Of a stretch of DNA of 20,946 nt, positions 14,343-20,946 are shown piece after piece. Where the stretch lies: assembly GCA_964524995.1 (NCBI GenBank), contig CAZGDV010000050.1, forward strand, positions 1-20,946. Direction: 5' to 3'. Position numbers and translations under genes: made by a program. A model generated the notes under the pieces. It saw only the letters and a list, made by a program, of their open reading frames with translations, was not told where the DNA came from and searched no databases. The stretch is from CAZGDV01 sp964524995 (GTDB lineage: Bacteria > Chloroflexota > Dehalococcoidia > SZUA-161). The stretch's first letter is position 1. Every line of letters starts with the position of its first letter.

Positions 14343-15422
14343 ATGGCAGGGGAGAAGTGGCGAATTGGCGATCTTCCGAGACTGGCTTCGGCGCTCCAGG
14401 AGGGCGACAAACAGGTCCTGGAGCGCATTTACGACATCACCGAGTCCGAGGGGCGGACCAAGCCGCCGCCAACGATGCGACCGTGGTTGGAGGAGCGTTT
14501 CGGGGGCATCGGTGAGGTCGAGCTGCAGCGCATCATCCGCGTGACCAATCGGGTAACACTCGAGGAAGCGCTGTTCAACCCGCTCCGCGCGAACCGTCCT
14601 ATCGAGGTCGGCCCGGCCTGTGTGGCAGTTGAGTTCGATGAGGACATACTTCGTGATCCCCTGAAGTGGACGCCGGAAGACGAATTCGGGCGCGTTCGTG
14701 GCAAGTACTGCATCAGCGGCAGCAACGTGGCCAAGTATGAGGGCCTGCATGGGGTCGTGGTCTTCGACGAGCCGGAACCCCTCAGGTTCAGCCGGGAGCA
14801 GGTATCAGATTACATAGACACTGGTCTTGCGTGGGCTGAGAGGGCACGGTCCACCGACCCTGAGGCCAGGCACTTCCTATTCATGTGGAACTGTGGGGAG
14901 AGGGCTGGTGCTTCTCTGCCTCATGGCCACGCCCAGGTCATGGTTGGCCGGCACATGCACTACTCCAAGATCGAGCATCTGAGGCGTTGTGCCGTCTCCT
15001 ATCGACAGTGCTACCAGTCCAGCTACTTCGATGATCTCTATCGTGTCCATTCCTGCCTGGCCTGTGGCTTCGACAAAGGGGGCGTCAGGGTTCTGGCGCA
15101 CCTCACGCCTGTCAAGGAGAAGGAAGTACTCGTGATGGGTGCAGACCTCAGCCAGTCGTTCAAGGACAGGGTCTATGAGGTCTTAGCTTGCTTTCGAGAT
15201 GATATGGGGGTAAACTCGTTCAATCTCGCGCTGGTGATGCCCCCTCTGGGTGAGCCAATAGAGGATTGGATTGGCTTCCCTGTGATCGCTCGTCTGGTGG
15301 ACCGGGGCGGGACCAAGACGGCCCCATCGGATATCGGGACAATGGAGTTATACGCCGCGAGCGTGATTTCCAGCGACCCGTTTGAAGTGGCGAGAGTAGT
15401 ACGACGCGCGCTGACTGGCTAG
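14343..15422 (+). CDS. GalT-like HIT-superfamily nucleotidyltransferase
   Basis: 359 residues. SLPHGHAQVM contains the HxHxQ catalytic signature (His194, His196, Gln198) of galactose-1-phosphate uridylyltransferase-type HIT proteins. The C-terminal SDIGTMELYAASV resembles the GalT end. Substrate is uncertain: the overall sequence is diverged from classical GalT, and a role in UDP-sugar or ADP-sugar exchange is equally possible. Several Cys (RRCAVSYRQC, HSCLACGF) could bind a metal. The start at 14343 follows GAGGT and lies 7 bases after the purH stop; the frame stays open upstream into purH. The position suggests cotranscription with purH rather than a Leloir operon. Confidence 0.72.
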   Translation: MAGEKWRIGDLPRLASALQEGDKQVLERIYDITESEGRTKPPPTMRPWLEERFGGIGEVELQRIIRVTNRVTLEEALFNPLRANRPIEVGPACVAVEFDEDILRDPLKWTPEDEFGRVRGKYCISGSNVAKYEGLHGVVVFDEPEPLRFSREQVSDYIDTGLAWAERARSTDPEARHFLFMWNCGERAGASLPHGHAQVMVGRHMHYSKIEHLRRCAVSYRQCYQSSYFDDLYRVHSCLACGFDKGGVRVLAHLTPVKEKEVLVMGADLSQSFKDRVYEVLACFRDDMGVNSFNLALVMPPLGEPIEDWIGFPVIARLVDRGGTKTAPSDIGTMELYAASVISSDPFEVARVVRRALTG

Positions 15423-15467
15423 CCTGTCTGAAGCGCGAACCATTTAGCGATCAGGTTACCCTTCAAA

Positions 15468-16175
15468 ATGAAGAGCGTTGACGTTGTCGTGCCTGTCTAC
15501 AACGAGGAGGCGGTTCTCGAACAGAGCGTTGCCACGCTCAGGCAGTATCTGGCCGAGAACGTGTCCTGGCAGTGGAGAATCGTGATCGCAGACAACGCCT
15601 CGGTAGACAATACGCTGGGCATCGCCAGGGAGCTCGCCGGGAAGCATCCCGATGTTGCGTATGTCCATCTGGATCTGAAGGGACGGGGACGTGCCCTCAA
15701 GAAGGCGTGGCTCGAGAGCGATGCCGACGCAGTCTCGTACATGGATGTCGACCTCTCAACGAAGCTGGACGCTTTCCCACAGCTGTTGCAGGCGTTCGAT
15801 GAGGGCTATGACCTGGCCATAGGGTCACGGCTGACGAAGGGTTCGAAGGTCATTGGTCGCAGTCTGAAGCGGGAGACGACGTCTCGCGTTTACAACATGC
15901 TGATCAGGATCATGTTCTACCAGAGCTTCCATGATGCCCAGTGTGGCTTCAAGGCGTTGACGCGCGAAGTGGCGCAGGACATCGTTCCGCTGGCTCAGGA
16001 CAACACCTGGTTCTTCGATACGGAGGTTCTGCTGCTCGCGGAGAGAAGGGGCTACCGGATCAAAGAGGTGCCGGTGGAATGGGTAGATGATCCCGACAGC
16101 CGTGTGGATGTGGCAAAGACCGCTATGGATGACATCAAGGGCTTGCTGCGCGTACGCTTCAGGCCCCCGTTCTAG
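15468..16175 (+). CDS. Family 2 glycosyltransferase, dolichyl/polyprenyl-phosphate sugar synthase-like
   Basis: 235 residues in the GT-A fold. VDVVVPVYNEEAVLEQSVAT opens the domain, ADNASVDNT is the nucleotide-binding turn, and the metal-binding DxD is DVD at 93-95. DAQCGFKALTREVAQ, followed by WFFDTEVLLLAERRGYRIKE, is typical of the DPM/DPG-like branch, which moves a sugar from a nucleotide donor to a lipid phosphate at the inner leaflet. No membrane helix is present, so it is a soluble or peripheral form. No strong Shine-Dalgarno is seen. It could serve cell-surface glycans or, speculatively, archaellin glycosylation; no oligosaccharyltransferase is in the window. Confidence 0.82.
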   Translation: MKSVDVVVPVYNEEAVLEQSVATLRQYLAENVSWQWRIVIADNASVDNTLGIARELAGKHPDVAYVHLDLKGRGRALKKAWLESDADAVSYMDVDLSTKLDAFPQLLQAFDEGYDLAIGSRLTKGSKVIGRSLKRETTSRVYNMLIRIMFYQSFHDAQCGFKALTREVAQDIVPLAQDNTWFFDTEVLLLAERRGYRIKEVPVEWVDDPDSRVDVAKTAMDDIKGLLRVRFRPPF

Positions 16176-16237
16176 ACATTGCGTGAAGCAGGTGCCCGGC
16201 TCTGGCCACGGCATCAAAAGTTGGCAAGGAGGCAGTA

Positions 16238-17743
16238 GTGGAGCTCAGAGTAGTCTCGGGTGACATAGTTGAAATCGAAGCGGATGCAGCGATAGTCAAT
16301 CTGTTCGAGGGAACAGAGAGTCCGGGTGGTGCTACCGGCGCAGTTGACAAGGCACTCGACGGCGCTATATCCCGTCTCATCAGCGAGGGTGAGATCAAGG
16401 GGAAGACGGGTGAAGTCACGCTCATTCACACCCTGGGCAAGATCAGGCCGGAGAGGGTTCTTGTGGTCGGCCTGGGCAAACAGGGGAAGTTCACGGTGGA
16501 TGCAGTCCGCAGCGCCACAGCCGCCGCCTGCAAGGTCGCCAGGAGAGCGGGAGCCAAGCGTGTGGCGACGATACTCCACGGCACAGGAGCCGGAGGCATA
16601 GACCCGGCGCTCGCTGCGCAGGCTATCGCTGAGGGTAGCGTGCTGGGCCTGTACACCTTCCGGCAACACATAACGAAAGAACCCGAGCATGGTGATATCG
16701 AAGAGTTGCTCATCGTCGATCGGGACGAGGGCCGGCGCTCCGTGTTGGAAGGGGCCGTTGACCGTGGCCAGGTACTGGCGGAGGCAACGGTTTTCGCTCG
16801 TGACATGATCAACCAGCCGGCCAACTACATGACGCCGTCGGACATGGCTCAGGCTGCGCGGAATGTGGCTGACTTCGGCCTCGAGTGTACGGTACTCGAA
16901 CGTGACGAGATGGAGCGACTGGGCATGGGAGGACTCTTGGGCGTAGCGAAGGGCAGCCAGCAGCCTCCGAAGTTCATCGTGCTCAGATACAGCGGTGGGG
17001 ACCCGGCGGGTGGGACGATGGCCTTCGTTGGGAAGGGGCTAACGTTTGACTCGGGCGGCATATCCATCAAGCCGTCGGAGCGCATGGACGAGATGAAGAG
17101 CGACATGTCAGGAGGTGCTGCCGTCATCGGCGCTATGAGAGCCATAGCCCAACTCAAGCCCAAGATCAACGTGGTGGGGCTCGTGCCTGCTACGGAGAAC
17201 CTGCCCAGCGGCTCCGCCGTGAAGCCCGGCGATGTGCTGAAGGCGATGAACGGAAAGACCATCGAGGTGGCCAACACTGACGCCGAGGGGAGGATCATAC
17301 TTGCGGACGCGTTGAGCTATGCCAACAAAGAAGGGTTCTCACCACTCGTAGACCTGGCGACCTTGACCGGTGCCTGTATCGTCGCGCTGGGGAACATATG
17401 CACCGGGGCCTTCACCAACAACCAGGAGCTGCTGGGCAAGGTGATCAAGGCCGGTGAGACCGCTGGCGAGAAGATGTGGCAGATGCCGATGTTCGAGGAG
17501 TACAAGGAGCTGAATAAGAGCGAGGTCGCCGACGTGAAGAACACAGGGGGCAGGTGGGCGGGGGCGATAACGGCTGCCCAGTTCCTGGCCGAGTTCGCCG
17601 GTGACACACCTTGGGTGCATCTCGATATCGCGGGCCCTGCTTTCATCGACAAGGAGCGCGGCTACCTTACGAAGGGTGCGACCGGCGTTGGGGTGAGGAC
17701 GCTCGTGAATCTGGCGCTGGCGTTGGCGGAGGAGCACAGCTAG
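16238..17743 (+). CDS. pepA: Leucyl (cytosol) aminopeptidase, M17 family
   Basis: 501 residues, with the two-domain plan of M17: an N-terminal macro-like domain and a catalytic C-terminal half. The dizinc site is complete: Lys266 and Asp271 in GKGLTFDSGG, Asp289 in MKSDMSGG, and Asp348 with Glu350 in NTDAEGR (346-352). Catalytic Lys278 and Arg352 are also in place. The enzyme removes N-terminal residues from peptides in the cytosol, usually as a hexamer. The start is GTG at 16238, fixed by AAGGAGG at 16226-16232, five bases upstream. Some M17 members double as DNA-binding regulators; nothing here tests that. Confidence 0.96.
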   Translation: MELRVVSGDIVEIEADAAIVNLFEGTESPGGATGAVDKALDGAISRLISEGEIKGKTGEVTLIHTLGKIRPERVLVVGLGKQGKFTVDAVRSATAAACKVARRAGAKRVATILHGTGAGGIDPALAAQAIAEGSVLGLYTFRQHITKEPEHGDIEELLIVDRDEGRRSVLEGAVDRGQVLAEATVFARDMINQPANYMTPSDMAQAARNVADFGLECTVLERDEMERLGMGGLLGVAKGSQQPPKFIVLRYSGGDPAGGTMAFVGKGLTFDSGGISIKPSERMDEMKSDMSGGAAVIGAMRAIAQLKPKINVVGLVPATENLPSGSAVKPGDVLKAMNGKTIEVANTDAEGRIILADALSYANKEGFSPLVDLATLTGACIVALGNICTGAFTNNQELLGKVIKAGETAGEKMWQMPMFEEYKELNKSEVADVKNTGGRWAGAITAAQFLAEFAGDTPWVHLDIAGPAFIDKERGYLTKGATGVGVRTLVNLALALAEEHS

Positions 17744-17770
17744 TCATCGTCACCAGGAGGAGGTACAAGG

Positions 17771-18415
17771 ATGAAGATCAAGTGGCTGGGACATGCGTGT
17801 TTTCTCATCACGGCGGATGATGGGACGAGGATAATCACCGATCCTTTCGGGGAATATCCGGGCCTTCGCTACAAGGCGGTGGACGAATCGGCGGATGTGG
17901 TACTGGTGAGCCATGATCACGGTGACCACACGGGGGGCAAGGTTGGGGGCAACCCTGCCCGGGTGGCGGGCTCAGGCAGGAGCAAGGTGGCGGGAATCGA
18001 GTTCACGGGCATTGCGACCTATCATGATACTTCGGAAGGAAGCGAGAGGGGCCCCAACCTGGTCTTCTGCTTCACGGTAGATGGCATCAGAATCTGCCAC
18101 CTGGGCGATCTGGGGCACGACCTGTCGGAGACCCAGGTTGGCGAGATCGGCCCCGTGGACGTCTTGATCGTACCGGTCGGGGGGTTCTTCACCATAGACG
18201 CTGCTGTGGCGACATCCGTATGTGACAGGATCAAGCCACGGGTGATCATTCCCATGCACTACAAGAACGACAAATGCGATTTCCCCATTGCCGGTGTGGA
18301 GGAGTTCATCAAGGGGAAAACCAACGTCAAGAGGTCGGACGCGACCGAGATAGGCCTGAGCAGGGAAGGGCTTCCGAAGGATAGCGAAATCATCGTTCTC
18401 AATCACGCCCTCTAA
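17771..18415 (+). CDS. UPF0173 metal-dependent hydrolase, metallo-beta-lactamase fold
   Basis: 214 residues. KIKWLGHACFLI opens the fold, and SHDHGDHTGG (His48, Asp49, His50, Asp52, His53) is the dinuclear metal motif. Later HLGDLGH and IPMHYKND supply the remaining ligand positions. UPF0173 (YtkL/YtkP-like) proteins are common in Firmicutes, Chloroflexi and archaea; the substrate is not established. A strong AGGAGGAGG ends 7 bases before the ATG. It sits 27 bases after pepA, so the two probably form one transcript. Confidence 0.9.
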   Translation: MKIKWLGHACFLITADDGTRIITDPFGEYPGLRYKAVDESADVVLVSHDHGDHTGGKVGGNPARVAGSGRSKVAGIEFTGIATYHDTSEGSERGPNLVFCFTVDGIRICHLGDLGHDLSETQVGEIGPVDVLIVPVGGFFTIDAAVATSVCDRIKPRVIIPMHYKNDKCDFPIAGVEEFIKGKTNVKRSDATEIGLSREGLPKDSEIIVLNHAL

Positions 18416-18419
18416 GCTG

Positions 18420-18442
18420 CGGTACCCAGGTTCACGGTACCG
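18420..18442 (+). terminator. Possible terminator hairpin after the UPF0173 gene
   Basis: CGGTACC (18420-18426) pairs with GGTACCG (18436-18442) around a 9-base loop, directly after the stop codon and upstream of the rpmH promoter. There is no U-run after the stem, so intrinsic termination is unproven, but the position between two transcription units fits. Confidence 0.4.
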
Positions 18443-18485
18443 GGTGATGGCCAAGAATTGACGTATCGCGGGTGAGTCTGGCAAA

Positions 18486-18515
18486 TTGACATCGAAGCGC
18501 GGCTTGAAGTATAAT
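18486..18515 (+). promoter_or_regulatory. Sigma70-type promoter for rpmH-rnpA
   Basis: A perfect TTGACA (18486-18491) and perfect TATAAT (18510-18515) are separated by 18 bases. Transcription would start near 18522, about 20 bases before rpmH. A strong promoter is expected for this ribosomal protein gene. No DnaA-box cluster was seen around it. Confidence 0.85.
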
Positions 18516-18540
18516 AGCGCCCGATTGTCACGGGGGTGCT

Positions 18541-18678
18541 ATGCCGAAGCGTACTTTCCAGCCAAAGAGGCGGCCCAGGAAGCGGAAACACGGTTTCCTG
18601 GCGCGCATGTCCAGTCGTGGCGGGCGCTTGGTTCTGAGGCGCAGACGGCTCAAGGGACGCTATCGGCTTAGTGTGTAG
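18541..18678 (+). CDS. rpmH: 50S ribosomal protein L34
   Basis: 45 residues, highly basic: MPKRTFQPKRRPRKRKHGFL opens it and RRRRLKGRYRLSV closes it. This is the standard bL34 sequence (KRTFQP, then HGF, then a basic tail) and normal length for this small large-subunit protein. GGGGGTG lies just upstream of the ATG at 18541. It is followed within 14 bases by rnpA, the near-universal bacterial gene pair, and preceded by a consensus promoter. Confidence 0.97.
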   Translation: MPKRTFQPKRRPRKRKHGFLARMSSRGGRLVLRRRRLKGRYRLSV

Positions 18679-18692
18679 GTTCACTGTGGGGG

Positions 18693-19061
18693 ATGCAGAA
18701 GGGGGAGAGGCTCAGGAAGGAAGCGGAGTTCAGTGCGGTCTATGCTCAGGGGAAGACATGGTCGAGCGGCTCTATCGTATTGAGAGCGCTACGCAATGAC
18801 CTTGAGCGGAACCGCTATGCATTCGTTGCCGGGAGGAAAGTGGGGAAGGCGGTAGTACGCAACCGCGTGAAGCGGCGTCTGCGCGAGATCGCGAGGCTGA
18901 CACCGACCAAGCAGGGGTGGGACTTGGTGTTCATCGCCCGCGCCGGTGCAGGCGATGTGGCGTATCGTGATCTCGATCGGTCAGTGAAGGGGCTCTTGCG
19001 CCGGGCACACATCCTGGTGGATGTGGATGCATCCGCAGCTGACGGAAAGGTCGAGGCGTGA
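18693..19061 (+). CDS. rnpA: Ribonuclease P protein component
   Basis: 122 residues, typical length. The RNR motif is present in KVGKAVVRNRVKRRLREIAR, which contacts the catalytic P RNA; GERLRKEAEFSAVYAQGK is the usual N-terminus. The protein helps RNase P bind pre-tRNA leaders. The ATG at 18693 follows a G-rich sequence in the short gap after rpmH. The stop overlaps the yidD GTG start by four bases, indicating coupling. Confidence 0.95.
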   Translation: MQKGERLRKEAEFSAVYAQGKTWSSGSIVLRALRNDLERNRYAFVAGRKVGKAVVRNRVKRRLREIARLTPTKQGWDLVFIARAGAGDVAYRDLDRSVKGLLRRAHILVDVDASAADGKVEA

Positions 19062-19267
19062 AGAGGTTGGCGCTGGGCTTGATACGTCTCTACCAGACGC
19101 ATGTATCCCCTTCTTCACCTCCCAGGTGCCGGTACGTTCCTTCCTGCTCGGAGTATGGCCGTGAGGCAATCGAGAAACACGGGCTTGTGAATGGTGGTTG
19201 GCTCACGGTCAAGCGCCTCTGCCGCTGCAACCCGATCTTCGAGGGCGGGTTCGACCCGGTACCTTGA
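19058..19267 (+). CDS. yidD: Membrane protein insertion efficiency factor YidD
   Basis: 69 residues. The signature LIRLYQTHVSP, then CRYVPSCSEYGREAIEKHG, then CNPIFEGGFDPVP contains the conserved Cys residues and the HG and DPVP motifs of YidD. The family assists YidC-mediated membrane protein insertion at the inner face of the membrane. The start is GTG at 19058, overlapping the rnpA stop by four bases. The order rnpA-yidD-yidC is conserved in bacteria, here interrupted by a propeller gene. Confidence 0.95.
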   Translation: MKRLALGLIRLYQTHVSPSSPPRCRYVPSCSEYGREAIEKHGLVNGGWLTVKRLCRCNPIFEGGFDPVP

Positions 19268-19304
19268 GTGCGATCGACTCAGCGTCGCAGGTGGACCGTA
19301 CACT

Positions 19305-19324
19305 CTTAGCCAAACTTAGCCAAA
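19305..19324 (+). repeat. Tandem 10-base direct repeat at the propeller gene start
   Basis: CTTAGCCAAA occurs twice head to tail (19305-19314 and 19315-19324). The last A of the second copy is the first base of the ATG at 19324. It may be a replication-slippage duplication or a leader element. No ribosome-binding site is visible beside it. Confidence 0.6.
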
Positions 19325-20505
19325 TGCTTGATATCAAACGGACTCGTCCGATGAGATTTGTAGCCCTCGCGATTCTTCTTCTTGCTGTCATATTCTCCGG
19401 CTGTTGCTCTCTCTCCCGCGGATGGCCCGGCGCTGCCGTGGGCACTGCGGAAGAGGGCGAGCTCGTCTTCGTCGGTTCCAATAGTGGGACGCTGTGGGGT
19501 CTCGATGTGGAGGACGGAGACCGCGTGTGGGAGTGGACGCCCGAAGTCGAGATATCGGCCAACCCCCTGGTTGCGTGTGGTTCGGCGGGTAGTGTGGCGG
19601 CCGGCAGCTTCTACAGCGCCCCGGTTCTGGTTGACAACTATCTCTACATGGGGGCTTATGACGGGAAGGTCTATGCCGTCGATACGGACAGTAGGGAAGA
19701 GGTGTGGCGCTTTGAGACAGATGGCCCCATAGTCGGCGACGTAGTCATTGCCGATAACACCTTGTTTGTGGGCTCCGCCGACGGTAGGCTGTACGCCCTG
19801 GATCTGGCCGGTCTTGGCAACGCTTCAGAGAACGGAACGGGAGATGATGGCGAACCGGCGCTCAAGTGGCCGCAGCCGTTTGAGACCGGAGACAAGGTCT
19901 GGACCATGCCTGTTGTCGCCGACGGCATCGTGTACTTCGGCTCTCTGGACAAGAAGTTCTACGCCGTCAAGGCGGACACGGGCGAGCCGGCGTGGGACGA
20001 GCCGTTTGAAACAGACGGTGGCATCGCCGCCGAGGCGCTCGTAGTAGATGGCGTAGTCTATTTCGGTTCCTTCGACGACATGTTCTATGCCCTGGATGCC
20101 TCGACCGGTCGACCGGTCTGGCCCGCACCTTTTGAGGCGAATGGTTGGTTCTGGTCGGCGCCTGTATACCGTGACGGCGTCGTCTTCACTTGCTGCCTCG
20201 ATGGCAACGTCTATGCGATCGACGCTGACTCCGGTGAACTGAGGTGGTCGTTCGACGGCGGAAGCCCGATGAAGTCGTCTCCGGTCGTTATCGGCAACAC
20301 GCTTGTCGTGGCTTCCGAAGAAGGGACTGTGTACGGCCTCGACATGGACAACGGTACACCGAGCTGGGACTTCGAGGTGCCTGACAAGATACTGGCGTCT
20401 CTGGCCGAGTCGGACGGCGATATCTACGTGTATTCCAACAACAACAGCGTTTACTGCATAGATGGAAGCACCCACGATGAAGTGTGGGTTGAGGAACTTC
20501 CCTAA
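19324..20505 (+). CDS. PQQ-like beta-propeller lipoprotein, BamB-like
   Basis: 393 residues from 19324. A signal peptide (FVALAILLLAVIFSGC) ends in a lipobox-like FSGC, so the mature protein should be lipid-anchored outside the membrane. Eight repeats follow, each of the form hydrophobic-x-x-G-S-x-x-G-x-V/L-Y-A-L/V/I-D then W-x-F/E, such as LFVGSADGRLYALD and VYFGSFDDMFYALD. This is an eight-blade PQQ/YWTD-type propeller, usually a protein-interaction scaffold and not necessarily an enzyme. The start is uncertain: ATG 19324 or ATG 19351 both keep the signal peptide and neither has a good Shine-Dalgarno. The frame is also open further upstream. A role helping YidC is suggested only by position. 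Confidence 0.82.
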   Translation: MLDIKRTRPMRFVALAILLLAVIFSGCCSLSRGWPGAAVGTAEEGELVFVGSNSGTLWGLDVEDGDRVWEWTPEVEISANPLVACGSAGSVAAGSFYSAPVLVDNYLYMGAYDGKVYAVDTDSREEVWRFETDGPIVGDVVIADNTLFVGSADGRLYALDLAGLGNASENGTGDDGEPALKWPQPFETGDKVWTMPVVADGIVYFGSLDKKFYAVKADTGEPAWDEPFETDGGIAAEALVVDGVVYFGSFDDMFYALDASTGRPVWPAPFEANGWFWSAPVYRDGVVFTCCLDGNVYAIDADSGELRWSFDGGSPMKSSPVVIGNTLVVASEEGTVYGLDMDNGTPSWDFEVPDKILASLAESDGDIYVYSNNNSVYCIDGSTHDEVWVEELP

Positions 20506-20516
20506 GGGTAATTGAC

Positions 20517-20946
20517 ATGGCGTTCCTAAGGGGTAGACTCCCCTCGTTGCTGCTCCTGCTGGGCGTGCTGCTTATATTCCTCTTCGTGACCGGAGTCATA
20601 TCGCCCGTCGGCCTCTTTAACCTCATCCTCCTTCAGCCGATACTGAACTTCCTGGTTATACTTTCCGAGGCACTGGGTGGCAGTTTCGGCCTGGCGATCA
20701 TAGTACTGACAGTCATCGTCATGCTGCTCCTGATGCCGATGCACATGAGTCAGCTCCGATCGATGAAGGCATTCCAGGATTTGCAGCCCCAGATAAAGGA
20801 GTTGCAGAAGAAGTACGCCAAGGACAAGGACAAGGAGAAGCTCCAGAAGGAGCAGTCGAAGCTGCTGCGGGAGAGCGGGGTCAACCCGGCGGGCTGCATG
20901 TTCACCCAGTTCATACAGTTCCCGGTCTGGATAGGGATTTATCAAT
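20517..20946 (+). CDS. yidC: Membrane protein insertase YidC/Oxa1 family, N-terminal part (3' truncated by window edge)
   Basis: 143 residues visible; the frame is open to the last base. A first helix (about 10-30, LLLLLGVLLIFLFVTGV) is followed by a short loop, the SFGLAIIVLTVIVMLLLMPM membrane segment, a charged coiled-coil hairpin (LQKKYAKDKDKEKLQKEQSK), and VNPAGCMFTQFIQFPVWIGI. This is the YidC core order. YidC inserts and folds inner-membrane proteins. The residue at the groove-arginine position (VIV-R-L in most relatives) is Met here. The ATG lies 11 bases after the propeller stop, with AAGGG overlapping that stop. This gene lacks a stop within the window. Confidence 0.93.
   Translation, partial: MAFLRGRLPSLLLLLGVLLIFLFVTGVISPVGLFNLILLQPILNFLVILSEALGGSFGLAIIVLTVIVMLLLMPMHMSQLRSMKAFQDLQPQIKELQKKYAKDKDKEKLQKEQSKLLRESGVNPAGCMFTQFIQFPVWIGIYQ

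Noticed and set aside
18416..18540. Replication origin near rpmH
   Set aside because: No cluster of DnaA boxes, no AT-rich unwinding stretch and no dnaA gene; only a hairpin and a promoter are visible.

Overview
The window looks like a piece of a bacterial chromosome, most likely Chloroflexota and probably a Dehalococcoidia-type lineage. The phylum call comes from gene content and protein style; no database search was run. Bacterial identity rests on the rpmH-rnpA-yidD-yidC block, consensus sigma70-type promoters (TTGATT-N17-TATAAT before purF, TTGACA-N18-TATAAT before rpmH), many Shine-Dalgarno-led starts including GTG and TTG, and a Bacillus-type iron-sulfur PurF.

Layout. (1) 1-858, plus strand: the C-terminal end of a GalU-like nucleotidyltransferase, then a small DUF5658-like membrane protein. 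(2) 909-9882, minus strand: a compact gene cluster for an archaellum, the archaeal rotary swimming filament. In transcription order it holds a small excisionase-type helix-turn-helix protein, two tandem archaellins, a fused ArlC/D/E-like cytosolic protein, ArlG-like and ArlF-like stator proteins, ArlH, the ArlI motor ATPase, the ArlJ membrane platform, and a final unrecognised Pro/Ala-rich protein. (3) 9883-10262: the divergent control region. (4) 10263-18415, plus strand: purF-purM-purH (de novo purine synthesis), a GalT-like HIT-superfamily protein, a family 2 glycosyltransferase, leucyl aminopeptidase PepA, and a UPF0173 metallo-beta-lactamase-fold hydrolase. (5) 18486-20946, plus strand: rpmH, rnpA, yidD, a PQQ-type beta-propeller lipoprotein, and the start of yidC, which runs off the end.

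How the genes fit together. The minus-strand cluster encodes nearly a whole archaellum. The archaellins are made with class III (type IV pilin-like) signal peptides. ArlI and ArlH form the ATPase and its regulator, ArlJ is the membrane base, ArlF and ArlG form the envelope-side stator, and the ArlC/D/E-like protein should form the cytosolic ring or switch-coupling part. The signal peptidase (ArlK/PibD-like) and any chemotaxis adaptor are not here and must be encoded elsewhere. A 13-bp perfect inverted repeat sits between the archaellins and the machinery genes and may set the archaellin-to-motor expression ratio. The archaellin N-termini resemble those of methanogen archaellins such as Methanospirillum, which suggests transfer from Euryarchaeota. 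Base composition and ribosome-binding sites look like the flanking bacterial genes, so any transfer is probably not recent.

The rest is mostly housekeeping. Oddities include a YidC that has Met where the groove arginine is expected, a propeller lipoprotein inserted between yidD and yidC, and a calcium-loop-like motif in one archaellin. I saw no tRNA, rRNA, CRISPR, insertion sequence or clear replication origin.
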